From positions 83,623 through 147,622 of the forward strand of contig NZ_PDWR01000006.1 in NCBI RefSeq assembly GCF_010211755.1: a stretch of DNA of 64,000 bases, read 5' to 3'. Shown here in pieces: positions 55,703 to 63,784 of the stretch. A program made the position numbers and the translations under genes. The DNA is from Pseudoxanthomonas sangjuensis. GTDB taxonomy: Bacteria > Pseudomonadota > Gammaproteobacteria > Xanthomonadales > Xanthomonadaceae. How positions within the stretch are numbered: position 1 is the stretch's first letter; every line of letters starts with the position of its first letter. The notes under the pieces are model-generated. The model was not told the origin of the DNA. It was given only the letters and a program-made list of their open reading frames with translations, and made no database searches.

Positions 55703-55770
55703 CGTCTTCTCCTGCGGTGGATGGGACGCGGCCAATCTAGCAGGTCGCAGCGCAAGCGGTCGTTATCGGT

Positions 55771-57246
55771 TCATTGCATCGGCGCGGTCCAGAGCCGCCC
55801 GCCGCGCAGCACCTGCAGCACCAGCTGTTGCGGCTTGCTGTCGAAGCTGGCGCGGAAGCTGGCCAGGTCGCTGAATTCGCCGCTGCTGGCGGCGACGATC
55901 AGGTCGCCGGCGCGCAGGCCGTTCTTCGCCGCGCGGCTGCCGCTGGCGACCTTGTCGATCTGCACTGCGCCGGCGATGCGGTTGCTGCGCAGCCGCTGGC
56001 GGGTGTTCTCGTCGAGTTCGCGCAGGCTGGCGCCCTGCAGGCGCGGGTCGAGGCTGCCGCCGTCGAGCTGGCGCACGCTTTCCTTCAGCGTCGCCGACAG
56101 CCGCAGCGGCTTGCCGTCGCGGCGCACGTCCAGCGCCACCCGGCTGCCGACCGGCTGCAGGCCCTCGAAGTTGTGCAGCGCCGAGGCGTTGTCGACGCGC
56201 TGGCCGTTCGCGCCCAGCACCACGTCGCCGGGCTGCAGGCCGGCCGCGGCCGCGGCCGAACCCGGCCAGACCCGGGTCACCAGCGCGCCGCGCGGCGTTT
56301 CCAGGCCCAGCCCCTTGGCCAGGCGCGCGTCGACGTCCTGGGTCTCGACGCCGAGGCTGCCGCGGCGCACTTCGCCGGTGGCGAGCAGCTGCTGCTCGAC
56401 GTCGCGCGCCAGGTTGATCGGGATCGCGAAGCCCAGGCCGATGTTGCCGGCCATGCTGCCGCGCGGATTGAAGCTGGCGGTGTTGATGCCGACCAGCTCG
56501 CCCTGCAGGTTGACCAGCGCGCCGCCGGAGTTGCCGGGGTTGATCGAGGCGTCGGTCTGGATGAAGTTCTGGAAGCCGGCCACCGGGATGCCGCTGCGGC
56601 CGACCGCGGAAACGATGCCCGAGGTCACCGTCTGGCCGAGGCCGTACGGGTTGCCGACCGCGACCACGAAGTCGCCGACCTGCAGGTTGTCGCTGTTGGC
56701 CAGCGGGATCGCGGTCAGGCCGCCGGCCGGGATGCGGATCAGGGCGACGTCGGTGTCCGGGTCGGAGCCGATGAATTCGGCCTCGACCGTGCGCCCGTCG
56801 GCCAGCGTCACCGACACGCCGTCGGCGTTCTCGACCACGTGGTGGTTGGTCAGCACGTAGCCGCGCTGCGCATCGATGATCACGCCCGAGCCGAGCGCGC
56901 GCTCGACCCGCTCGCGCGGCATGTCGGGGATGCCGAAGAAGCGGCGGAAGACCGGGTCGTCGGCGAGCGGCCCCAGCGGGCTGGCCACGCGCACGGTCTG
57001 CTGGCTGTACACGCTGACCACCGCCGGCAGCACCCGCTTCAGCATCGGCGCCAGCGACGGCAGGGCCTTGCCGTCGACCGCGGTCGGCAGGGCGGCGACC
57101 GCCGGCGCCGTCGCCGGCGCGGCGGGGGCCGGCGCGGCCTGCGCCGGCTGGTCGAAGGTTTCGCGCAGGGCGGTGGCGGCGAAGCCGCCGAACGCGGCGG
57201 CGGCGGTCAGGGCGAGCAGGGTTCGGGTCGAGCGCTTCATCGGCAT
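55771..57246 (-). CDS. degQ: periplasmic serine protease, DegQ/DegP (HtrA) family
   Basis: A 491-residue HtrA protease with an N-terminal signal segment (TLLALTAAAAFGGFAATAL). The trypsin-like domain shows the catalytic triad: His136 in VLTNHHVVEN, Asp166 in DPDTDVALIRIP and Ser240 in INPGNSGGALVN. Two PDZ domains follow (about residues 300-390 and 405-490). It degrades or refolds damaged envelope proteins. The start at 57246 (MPMKRSTR) or the Met two codons later both fit. It is followed by the DUF883 group on the same strand, but 68 bp separate them. Confidence 0.93.
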   Translation of the reverse strand: MPMKRSTRTLLALTAAAAFGGFAATALRETFDQPAQAAPAPAAPATAPAVAALPTAVDGKALPSLAPMLKRVLPAVVSVYSQQTVRVASPLGPLADDPVFRRFFGIPDMPRERVERALGSGVIIDAQRGYVLTNHHVVENADGVSVTLADGRTVEAEFIGSDPDTDVALIRIPAGGLTAIPLANSDNLQVGDFVVAVGNPYGLGQTVTSGIVSAVGRSGIPVAGFQNFIQTDASINPGNSGGALVNLQGELVGINTASFNPRGSMAGNIGLGFAIPINLARDVEQQLLATGEVRRGSLGVETQDVDARLAKGLGLETPRGALVTRVWPGSAAAAAGLQPGDVVLGANGQRVDNASALHNFEGLQPVGSRVALDVRRDGKPLRLSATLKESVRQLDGGSLDPRLQGASLRELDENTRQRLRSNRIAGAVQIDKVASGSRAAKNGLRAGDLIVAASSGEFSDLASFRASFDSKPQQLVLQVLRGGRLWTAPMQ

Positions 57247-57415
57247 GGCGGGGCGGCGGGTTCCGGGGGGGGATGAGGGCCGCCGGCCCCGAAACCAAGA
57301 GGTGCGCGGGCCCGGCGGCAAGCTGAACGAGTCTGCGTATCGCCCATTAACCCCGCGATGAAGTTGCGCCCGGGGACCGTCGCGGCCGGGGGGATGCAGC
57401 TTCCCGCCGGATCGG

Positions 57416-57444
57416 TTGACAGGCCGGCGCCCCCGGCGTAGTTT
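57416..57444 (+). promoter_or_regulatory. sigma-70-type promoter of the nrdJa operon
   Basis: TTGACA (57416-57421) and TAGTTT (57439-57444) are separated by 17 bp, a near-consensus -35 with a fair -10. Transcription would begin near 57451, about 310 bases before the nrdJa start. Confidence 0.65.
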
Positions 57445-57460
57445 GCGAATCTCGCGCCGC

Positions 57461-57475
57461 CACTACATATTGGGG
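57461..57475 (+). promoter_or_regulatory. possible NrdR box
   Basis: CACTACATATTGGGG resembles the NrdR repressor consensus (acaCwAtATaTwGtgt) in the central ACATAT-TG portion. It lies just after the predicted transcription start, where NrdR would block initiation. Only one copy was found; NrdR boxes usually come in pairs, so the call is tentative. Confidence 0.4.
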
Positions 57476-57542
57476 TCTGGCGTGAAACAAACCCATAAGG
57501 AATGGGGTTTACGACAGACAAGGGACAGTCTGGGGGGCGAAG

Positions 57543-57668
57543 ATGAACAGCGGAAACACAAGGGTTTTACCGGGCGTTCGTCACAATTCGGCAACCCATC
57601 CGGGCAGCCCGGCAGGCGTGGAACATCCGCGCCGGCCCGCGGCGCCTTCGGCCCGTTCCGGGCATTAG
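57543..57668 (+). CDS. possible leader peptide in the nrdJa 5' region
   Basis: ATG 57543 opens a 41-codon frame ending at TAG 57666-57668, with GGGGGGCGAAG just upstream as a ribosome site. The sequence is rich in Pro, Ser, Arg and His and is not known to me. It would be translated from the long leader of nrdJa. It may simply be chance in GC-rich DNA. Confidence 0.2.
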   Translation: MNSGNTRVLPGVRHNSATHPGSPAGVEHPRRPAAPSARSGH

Positions 57669-57760
57669 CCCGGGCGCGGCGGCGAACGGCATACGGATTT
57701 GGTCGGCAACAACAAGTAATGGTCGGTCCATCGATCACCAACAGGGAGAACGACAACAAC

Positions 57761-59914
57761 ATGAGCACGGTGCGTCTTGAGGCAGTGAAAAAGGAAGAAG
57801 CGGCGCGGGTCATCCCGATGCAGCCGGCCTCGCAGGACATCTGGGACAAGAAGTACCGGCTGAAGACCAAGCAGGGCGAGCCGATCGACGCCGACATCGA
57901 CGGCACCTACCAGCGCGTGGCCCGCGCCCTGGCCGATGCCGAGCCGACCGAGGAAAAGCGCGCCTACTGGAACGAGCGCTTCCTGTGGGCGCTGCGCCGC
58001 GGCGCGATCCCGGCCGGCCGCATCACCTCCAATGCCGGCGCGCAGGCGCACAAGCCGGCCACCAGCACGATCAACTGCACCGTGTCGGGCACCATCGAGG
58101 ACTCGATGGACGGCATCCTCGACAAGGTCCACGAGGCCGGCCTCACCCTGAAGGCCGGCTGCGGCATCGGCTACGAGTTCTCGACGCTGCGCCCGAAGGG
58201 CGCGTTCGTCGCCGGCGCCGGCGCGTACACCAGCGGGCCGATGTCGTTCATGGATATCTACGACAAGATGTGCTTCACCGTGTCCTCGGCCGGCGGCCGC
58301 CGCGGCGCGCAGATGGGCACCTTCGAGATCTCGCACCCGGACGTGAAGGACTTCATCCGCGCCAAGCGCGAGGACGGCCGCCTGCGCCAGTTCAACCTGT
58401 CGCTGCTGATCACCGACGGCTTCATGCAGGCGGTCGAGGACGACGCCGACTGGCCGCTGGTGTTCCCGCTGAACGTCAAGGAGAAGGCCGACGTCGACCT
58501 CGAGGACGCCGACAAGGTGGTCTGGCGCGACTGGCCGACGCACCGCAACTACATCGTCCGCGACGACGGCCTGGTCGCCTGCAAGGTCTACGGCCACATC
58601 CGGGCGCGGCACCTGTGGGACATGATCATGGTCTCGACGTACGACTACGCCGAGCCGGGCTTCATCCTGATCGACCGCGTCAACGAGATGAACAACAACT
58701 GGTGGTGCGAGAACATCCGCGCGACCAACCCGTGCGGCGAGCAGCCGCTGCCGCCGTACGGCGCCTGCCTGCTCGGCTCGATCAACCTGACCACCTTCGT
58801 GCGCAAGCCGTTCACCGCCGAGGCCAGCTTCGACTGGGAGGAATACAAGGAAGTCGTGCGCGTGTTCACCCGCATGCTCGACAACGTGGTCGAGGTCAAC
58901 GGCCTGCCGCTGGAGCAGCAGCGCAACGAGATCCTGCGCAAGCGCCGCCACGGCATGGGCTTCCTCGGCCTGGGCAGCACGCTGACCATGCTGAAGATGA
59001 AGTACGGCAGCAAGGAATCCTGCGAGTTCACCGAGCGCATCGCCCGCGACATGGCGGTGGCCGGCTGGGAAACCGGCCTGGCCCTGGCCGAGGAGAAGGG
59101 CCCGGCGCCGATCATGGACGAGGACTTCGCGGTCACCGCCGAGATGCTGCGCAAGCGCCCGGAGATGAAGCAGGACGGCTGGAAGGTCGGGCAGAAGATC
59201 AAGGGCCGCGTGCTGCACGCGAAGTACTCGCGCTACATGCAGCGCATCGCCTCGGTCGAGCCGGCGCTGGTCGACAAGCTGGCCAAGGTCGGTTCGCGCT
59301 TCACCCACCACAGCTCGATCGCGCCCACCGGCACCATCAGCCTGTCGCTGGCCAACAACGCCAGCAACGGCATCGAGCCGTCGTTCGCGCACCACTACAG
59401 CCGCAACGTGATCCGCGAGGGCAAGAAGACCAAGGAAAAGGTCGACGTGTTCAGCTACGAGCTGCTGGCCTACCGCGAACTGGTCAACCCGAAGGCGATG
59501 CCGTTCGCCGAGGACGCCGACGCCAAGTTGCCGGACTACTTCATCAGCGCCGACGACATCACCCCGAAGGAGCACGTCGACGTGCAGGCCGCGGCGCAGA
59601 AGTGGGTCGACTCGTCGATCTCGAAGACCGCGAACGTGCCCACCGACTACCCGTACGAACAGTTCAAGGACATCTACCGCTACGCCCACCAGCAGGGCCT
59701 GAAGGGCTGCACCACGTTCCGCTTCAACCCGGCCGCCTTCCAGGGCGTGCTGGTCAAGGAGGCGGACCTGGAGAACACCACCTACCGCTTCGAGCTGGAA
59801 GACGGCAGCGTGGTCGAGGTCAAGGGCAACGAGCAGATCGAGTACGACGGCGAGCTGCACACCGCCGCCAACCTGTTCGACGCGCTGAAAGAGGGCTACT
59901 ACGGCAAGTTCTGA
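57761..59914 (+). CDS. nrdJa: adenosylcobalamin-dependent ribonucleotide reductase, catalytic part (class II)
   Basis: A 717-residue class II reductase large part. STINCTVSGTIEDSMDGI has the first redox cysteine, RATNPCGEQPLPPYGACLLGSINL has the catalytic Asn-x-Cys-x-Glu, and SIAPTGTISLSLANNASNGIEPSF is the conserved phosphate-binding loop. It reduces ribonucleotides to deoxyribonucleotides with a B12-derived radical. It lacks the C-terminal redox cysteines, which are supplied by the separate NrdJb protein encoded 690 bp on, as in Pseudomonas NrdJa/NrdJb. ATG 57761 follows AGGGAG. A lysine-rich gene lies between the two parts. Confidence 0.94.
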   Translation: MSTVRLEAVKKEEAARVIPMQPASQDIWDKKYRLKTKQGEPIDADIDGTYQRVARALADAEPTEEKRAYWNERFLWALRRGAIPAGRITSNAGAQAHKPATSTINCTVSGTIEDSMDGILDKVHEAGLTLKAGCGIGYEFSTLRPKGAFVAGAGAYTSGPMSFMDIYDKMCFTVSSAGGRRGAQMGTFEISHPDVKDFIRAKREDGRLRQFNLSLLITDGFMQAVEDDADWPLVFPLNVKEKADVDLEDADKVVWRDWPTHRNYIVRDDGLVACKVYGHIRARHLWDMIMVSTYDYAEPGFILIDRVNEMNNNWWCENIRATNPCGEQPLPPYGACLLGSINLTTFVRKPFTAEASFDWEEYKEVVRVFTRMLDNVVEVNGLPLEQQRNEILRKRRHGMGFLGLGSTLTMLKMKYGSKESCEFTERIARDMAVAGWETGLALAEEKGPAPIMDEDFAVTAEMLRKRPEMKQDGWKVGQKIKGRVLHAKYSRYMQRIASVEPALVDKLAKVGSRFTHHSSIAPTGTISLSLANNASNGIEPSFAHHYSRNVIREGKKTKEKVDVFSYELLAYRELVNPKAMPFAEDADAKLPDYFISADDITPKEHVDVQAAAQKWVDSSISKTANVPTDYPYEQFKDIYRYAHQQGLKGCTTFRFNPAAFQGVLVKEADLENTTYRFELEDGSVVEVKGNEQIEYDGELHTAANLFDALKEGYYGKF

Positions 59915-59929
59915 GCGGGCGGGAGTGCG

Positions 59930-59955
59930 CCCCTCCCGCGTTCGCGGGGGAGGGG
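59930..59955. repeat. CCCCTCCCGCG / CGCGGGGGAGGGG stem-loop repeat
   Basis: CCCCTCCCGCG (59930-59940) and CGCGGGGGAGGGG (59943-59955) form a hairpin of the same type as at 60497 and 19034. It lies 16 bp after the nrdJa stop and could stabilise the upstream message; there is no U-tract. Confidence 0.5.
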
Positions 59956-60069
59956 AAGGCCGAAGGGCAGGCGAGGGGGCGAACGCAGCGGGCCTGCTTT
60001 CCCCCTTCACGCCGGAGGGGTATAGCATCGTCGTCGCGGCCGTCCCCCATCGGCCAGTCGGAGGTTCCA

Positions 60070-60492
60070 ATGGCTAACGAAAAAGGTGTGGCGGCGACGC
60101 TGACCGAGGTCGCCGGGAACGTGAAGGACCGGGCGGTGGTCAAGGCCGCCGAGATCGGCGAGGCGGTGGCGCACAGCGAGGCCGTGGCCAGGGCGGCGAA
60201 GGTCGCCAAGGAAACGGTGGCGAAGGCGCAGACCCGCCTGGCCAAGGCGAAGAAGGTGGTCGAGAAGCGGACCGTCGCGGCGAAGAAGGCGGTGAAGAAG
60301 ACCGTAGCCCAGGCGAAGAAGAACCTCGCCGCGGCCAGCGCCGGCGCCAGGGCCGAGGCCGCCACGCTGAAGGCGAAGAAGACGGCGAAGAAAGCTGCGG
60401 CCAAGAAGACCGTGGCGAAGAAGGCCCCTGCGAAGAAGGCAGCAAAGAAAGCGGTGAAGAAGGTGGCGAAGAAAGCCGCCGCCAGGAAATGA
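60070..60492 (+). CDS. lysine/alanine-rich histone H1-like DNA-binding protein
   Basis: A 140-residue protein. The first 55 residues are mixed and helical (MANEKGVAATLTEVAGNV); the rest is a tail of repeated KKAAAKK-, KKTVAKK- and KKAPAKK-like units, as in bacterial histone H1 homologues such as AlgP and related Xanthomonadaceae proteins. It should bind DNA nonspecifically and affect nucleoid packing. Its position between nrdJa and nrdJb is unusual. ATG 60070 has GGAGG upstream. The repetitive tail makes it prone to expansion or contraction. Confidence 0.85.
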   Translation: MANEKGVAATLTEVAGNVKDRAVVKAAEIGEAVAHSEAVARAAKVAKETVAKAQTRLAKAKKVVEKRTVAAKKAVKKTVAQAKKNLAAASAGARAEAATLKAKKTAKKAAAKKTVAKKAPAKKAAKKAVKKVAKKAAARK

Positions 60493-60496
60493 ACGA

Positions 60497-60549
60497 CCCC
60501 TCTCCCGCCCGCGGGAGGGGGAAAGGCGCGAAGCGCCGGGGGTGAGGGC
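60497..60549. repeat. CCCCTCTCCCG-type repeat with GGCGCGAAGCGCC element
   Basis: CCCCTCTCCCGC and GCGGGAGGGG (60497-60520) form a hairpin, followed by GGCGCGAAGCGCC and GGGGGTGAGGG (up to 60549). The same composite is seen, in decayed form, at 19034 and 59930. It separates the histone-like gene from nrdJb. Confidence 0.55.
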
Positions 60550-60604
60550 ACGGCTCCACCCGCGAAACCAACAACCAGCGACAACGCAACAGGACACGCA
60601 CGCA

Positions 60605-61378
60605 ATGGCCGTCAAGATCGACAAGAAAATCAAGGGATACGCCGTCGTCACCCCGGAAGACAAGGAAAAGGCCGTGCAGGGCGCCTCGGTTTCGATGGCG
60701 CAGGCCGAGGCGGAACTGCCGAAGGCCGACATCATCCAGATGCACGAGCGCATCGAGCGCCCGGAGGTGCTGATCGGCAGCACCTACAAGATCAAGTCGC
60801 CGCTGGTGGAGCACGCGATGTACGTGACCATCAACGACATCGTGCTCAACGCCGGCACCGAGCACGAGCTGCGCCGCCCGTTCGAGATCTTCATCAATTC
60901 CAAGTCGATGGAGCATTTCCAGTGGATCGTCGCGCTGACCCGCATCATGTCGGCGGTGTTCCGCAAGGGCGGCGACGTGACCTTCCTGGTCGAGGAAATG
61001 AAGGCGGTGTTCGACCCGCGCGGCGGCTACTTCAAGGCCGGCGGCGTGTACATGCCGTCGCTGGTGGCCGAACTGGGCGCGATCGTCGAAGACCACATGA
61101 AGTCGATCGGCCTGATCCACGACCCGGAAATGAGCGCGCACCAGCGCGCCATGCTGGCCGAGAAGCGCGCGCAGTACGAGGCGCGTTCAAAAAAAAACTC
61201 TGACGTGACCGAAACGCCGGTCGTGGTGACCGGCGCCGTCGAGGAAATCGCCGTCACCGGCGAAGGCGCCAGCTTCCCGCCGTCGGCCAGCATGTGCAGC
61301 AAGTGCAACACCAAGGCGCTGGTGCTGATGGATGGGTGTGCGACTTGTTTGAACTGCGGATACAGCAAATGCGGCTGA
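60605..61378 (+). CDS. nrdJb: class II ribonucleotide reductase, small part with C-terminal redox cysteines (TSCPD domain)
   Basis: A 257-residue protein. The TSCPD domain (about residues 75-175, with LVEHAMYVTINDIVLNAGTEHELRRPFEIFINSK in part and ALTRIMSAVFRKGGD) completes the NrdJ structure. The tail has the cysteine cluster CSKC...CATCLNCGYSKCG, which holds zinc and the pair that re-reduces the NrdJa active site. Its codon stream includes a run of nine A at 61189-61197 inside RSKKNSDV; a shift by one base there would give an immediate stop and remove the cysteine tail. ATG 60605 is chosen from similarity of the following residues to NrdJb proteins. A strong terminator follows. Confidence 0.9.
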   Translation: MAVKIDKKIKGYAVVTPEDKEKAVQGASVSMAQAEAELPKADIIQMHERIERPEVLIGSTYKIKSPLVEHAMYVTINDIVLNAGTEHELRRPFEIFINSKSMEHFQWIVALTRIMSAVFRKGGDVTFLVEEMKAVFDPRGGYFKAGGVYMPSLVAELGAIVEDHMKSIGLIHDPEMSAHQRAMLAEKRAQYEARSKKNSDVTETPVVVTGAVEEIAVTGEGASFPPSASMCSKCNTKALVLMDGCATCLNCGYSKCG

Positions 61379-61474
61379 TTCGCCGCGCTAGCAAGTAGGG
61401 GAAGGGTCTGTCCGGGCGCGTAAAAGCTTGGATTTTTAGCTCATAAGTTTAGATTCATGGCTTAATAAGCTTAG

Positions 61475-61501
61475 AAGGGCCCTCCGGGGCCCTTTCTTTT
61501 T
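61475..61501 (+). terminator. rho-independent terminator of the nrdJ cluster
   Basis: AAGGGCCC (61475-61482) and GGGCCCTT (61487-61494) form an 8-bp stem with a 4-base loop, followed by TTTCTTTTT (to 61501). It is the clearest factor-independent terminator in the window, 97 bp after the nrdJb stop. Confidence 0.92.
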
Positions 61502-61536
61502 GCACCGTGACTCGCAGGAGATGATTTGCAGCAAGA

Positions 61537-62067
61537 TCAATCTTCCCCAACGTCAATTTCCTGGCTGTAGATCTGTTGTCCGTCGACTGAGACCGAAATA
61601 AAATTCTGGCCGTATGCCCAAGCCTGCTCAGGTCTTAGTCGGAAGGTCCAGAAGCTTGCACCAGGCACGGAGATGTCTGTTGTCTGCCGATTTCCGACCC
61701 CGCCGAAACTCGCAGAGACTATCCTCGTCGATAATCGAACGGGAAAATTGGCGACTGTCTGATCGGCGTTGTAACGAACCGTCACGGCGATCTCTTCCTT
61801 TTCCTTGAACCGGGTCCGAGCCTCCGTCACGAATGGCTGGTTATCGCTAGTGCCTATGAGTACTCCGGTGACAGCCAGTGTTGAGGGCCGCGATGCTTGG
61901 GCATTTGACGCTTCTTGACGAACGCTGGGATCGTCCTCTGAAGGATGCTGCTTGTTGGGTTGAGAAAACTCATCCGGCGACCGCCTAATCAAGGCAGGAA
62001 TCAACGCGGCGCCAATGATTGCTGCGGCACCAATAAGGGCGACGTAGATCTGAGTTCGGGAGTTCAT
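61537..62067 (-). CDS. orphan membrane-anchored protein, unknown function
   Basis: A 176-residue protein with one N-terminal membrane helix (about residues 8-27, YVALIGAAAIIGAALIPALI) and a soluble beta-rich domain (about 65-175). Between them is a polar Ser/Asp/Gln-rich linker. The start follows TGGAGAG, a normal ribosome site. Composition is clearly lower in GC than in the preceding genes, with codons that the neighbours avoid, so transfer is likely. I do not recognise the family. It lies at the edge of the accessory region, divergent from hsdM. Confidence 0.7.
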   Translation of the reverse strand: MNSRTQIYVALIGAAAIIGAALIPALIRRSPDEFSQPNKQHPSEDDPSVRQEASNAQASRPSTLAVTGVLIGTSDNQPFVTEARTRFKEKEEIAVTVRYNADQTVANFPVRLSTRIVSASFGGVGNRQTTDISVPGASFWTFRLRPEQAWAYGQNFISVSVDGQQIYSQEIDVGED

Positions 62068-62400
62068 GCGCTTCTCTCCAGGAGGCGTCTGCCAACTCTA
62101 AGACATTGGTCATTGTTTTCTTACCAGAGCTGGATTCGGGTGTAGGGGCATCCTTCCTCGTGCCGGCCATGGAACCGCCGTGGCTCCGTGAGGATTTCCA
62201 GGCAAAGGCCAATGCGTCTTGATGCTCTAGCCGGTTCGGCTGCCTAACCCTTTGACATTTCTAGATGTTTTCCGTCTCCATTGATGAGACTACTGCGGCT
62301 AGAATGCGTCGCTAAGGGGATGGTTCAAAAGCCGCATAGCTGGATTCGCCCAAAAGGGTCGCGGATGGCCTGTCCCCACCTTTCTAGATTGGGACGCAGC

Positions 62401-63784
62401 ATGCATTGGATCGCCGCTTCAGAAAAAGACACCGTCGCCGCCACGCTTGAAAAGCGCTTGTGGGATGCAGCCGATCAGTTCCGAGCAAACTCTGGTCTGA
62501 AGGCGCAGGAGTATTCCGGTCCCATTCTGGGATTGATCTTCCTTCGCTTCGCCGAAGTGCGCTTTTCTGCCCAGCTTGCGAAGTTGGAGAAAGCCGGAGC
62601 CAGCTCCCGTCGCGGTAGCCGAGTGGATGAGCCGGCTGCCTACCATGCAGAAGGTGTATTGTTCCTCGCACCAGAGGCCCGCTTCGACTACCTGCTGACC
62701 CTGCCGGAGGCCGCCAACATCGGTGCGAAGGTCAACGCGGCCATGCGCGAGATCGAAAAGGCCAACCCGCAACTGGCCGGCGTGCTCCCAAAGACCTACA
62801 ACCTGTTCACCGGCACCCTGCTGAAGGAGCTGCTGAAGAAGGTGTCCGAGATTCCGGCTACGGTGGATTTCGATGCCTTCGGTCGCATCTACGAATACTT
62901 CCTGGGTGAGTTCGCCCGTACCGAGGGCCAGAAGGGAGGCGAGTTCTACACGCCGGCCAGCATCGTCAAGCTGCTGACTGAGGTGATCGAGCCGTTCCAC
63001 GGCCGCATTCTCGATCCAGCCTGCGGCTCCGGTGGCATGTTCGTGCAGTCGGCACGCTTCGTGGCCGAGCACCAGAAGAACCCGGCCGCAGAGCTGGCCA
63101 TCTGCGGCGTAGAGAAGACGGACGAAACCGGCCGCCTGTGCCGCCTCAACTTGGCCGTGCACGGGCTGGAAGGCGACATCCGTCATGGCGGCGACAACAA
63201 TAGCTACTACCTCGATCCGCACAACGCTACGGGCCAGTTCGACTTCGTGTTGGCCAATCCGCCGTTCAACGTCAACGCGGTGGACAAGGAGCGATTGAAG
63301 GACATGGTGGGTGCGGGCCGCCGCTATCCGTTCGGCCTGCCGCGCACGGACAACGCCAACTATTTGTGGATTCAGCTCTTCTATTCGTCGTTGAACGCTA
63401 CAGGCCGCGCCGGCTTCGTGATGGCCAACTCTGCGTCCGACGCCCGCTCCAGTGAGCAGGATATCCGCCAGAAGCTGATTGAAAGCCGTGCGGTGGACGT
63501 GATGGTGGCTGTGGGTCCCAACATGTTCTACACGGTGACGTTGCCTTGCACGCTGTGGTTCTTAGACAAGAGCAAGGCCAAGACGGAGCGAGCCGATACA
63601 GTGCTATTCATCGATGCCCGCCACATTTACATGCAGGTGGATCGTGCGCATCGCGATTGGACGCCGGGGCAAATCGGTTTTATCGCCAACCTTGTTCGGT
63701 TGTATCGTGGTGAAGCGCCGGATTTCACTTTTGGCGGTGAAGAAGCGGAAGTGAAGCTGAAGGGGATCTTCGGTAAGAGGGGTT
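62401..63784 (+). pseudogene. hsdM: type I restriction-modification system DNA methylase (hsdM), interrupted by an IS element
   Basis: The N-terminal HsdM domain ([39 protein letters not shown], as [18 protein letters not shown]) and the methylase domain ([24 protein letters not shown] with the NPPF motif) are intact. It would methylate adenine in the recognition site together with HsdS. Homology ends at [12 protein letters not shown] near 63779, where such proteins continue with a C-terminal tail; instead sequence of an IS3-type element begins. The open frame runs on to 63951 through unrelated sequence. ATG 62401 gives the family start. The hsdS and hsdR genes must lie beyond the window, if present. 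Confidence 0.85.

Larger units (their letters stand above)
57247..57760 (+). promoter_or_regulatory. long leader and promoter region of nrdJa
   Basis: A 514-bp region between degQ and nrdJa. It holds a good sigma-70-type promoter (57416-57444), a possible NrdR box (57461-57475) and a 310-base untranslated leader with purine-rich blocks. A short open frame (57543-57668) sits inside. The leader has no B12 box (the conserved cobalamin riboswitch core), so B12 sensing by that class is not supported. Adequate translation signal for nrdJa is AGGGAG at 57742-57747. Confidence 0.6.

Noticed and set aside
55763..57298. A second open frame across degQ on the same strand
   Set aside because: It is a frame shadow rich in Arg and Pro; the DegQ frame has the complete catalytic triad and two PDZ domains.
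57416..57760. Cobalamin riboswitch before the B12-dependent reductase
   Set aside because: No B12 box or matching helices were found in the leader, although the GCCAC sequence near 57456 first suggested one.
60370..60492. CRISPR-like or tandem repeat array
   Set aside because: The repetition comes from Lys/Ala codons of the histone-like tail and has no regular spacers.
62281..62400. Longer N-terminus for HsdM from the ATG at 62281
   Set aside because: The 40 extra residues are not like HsdM proteins; family similarity begins just after 62401.
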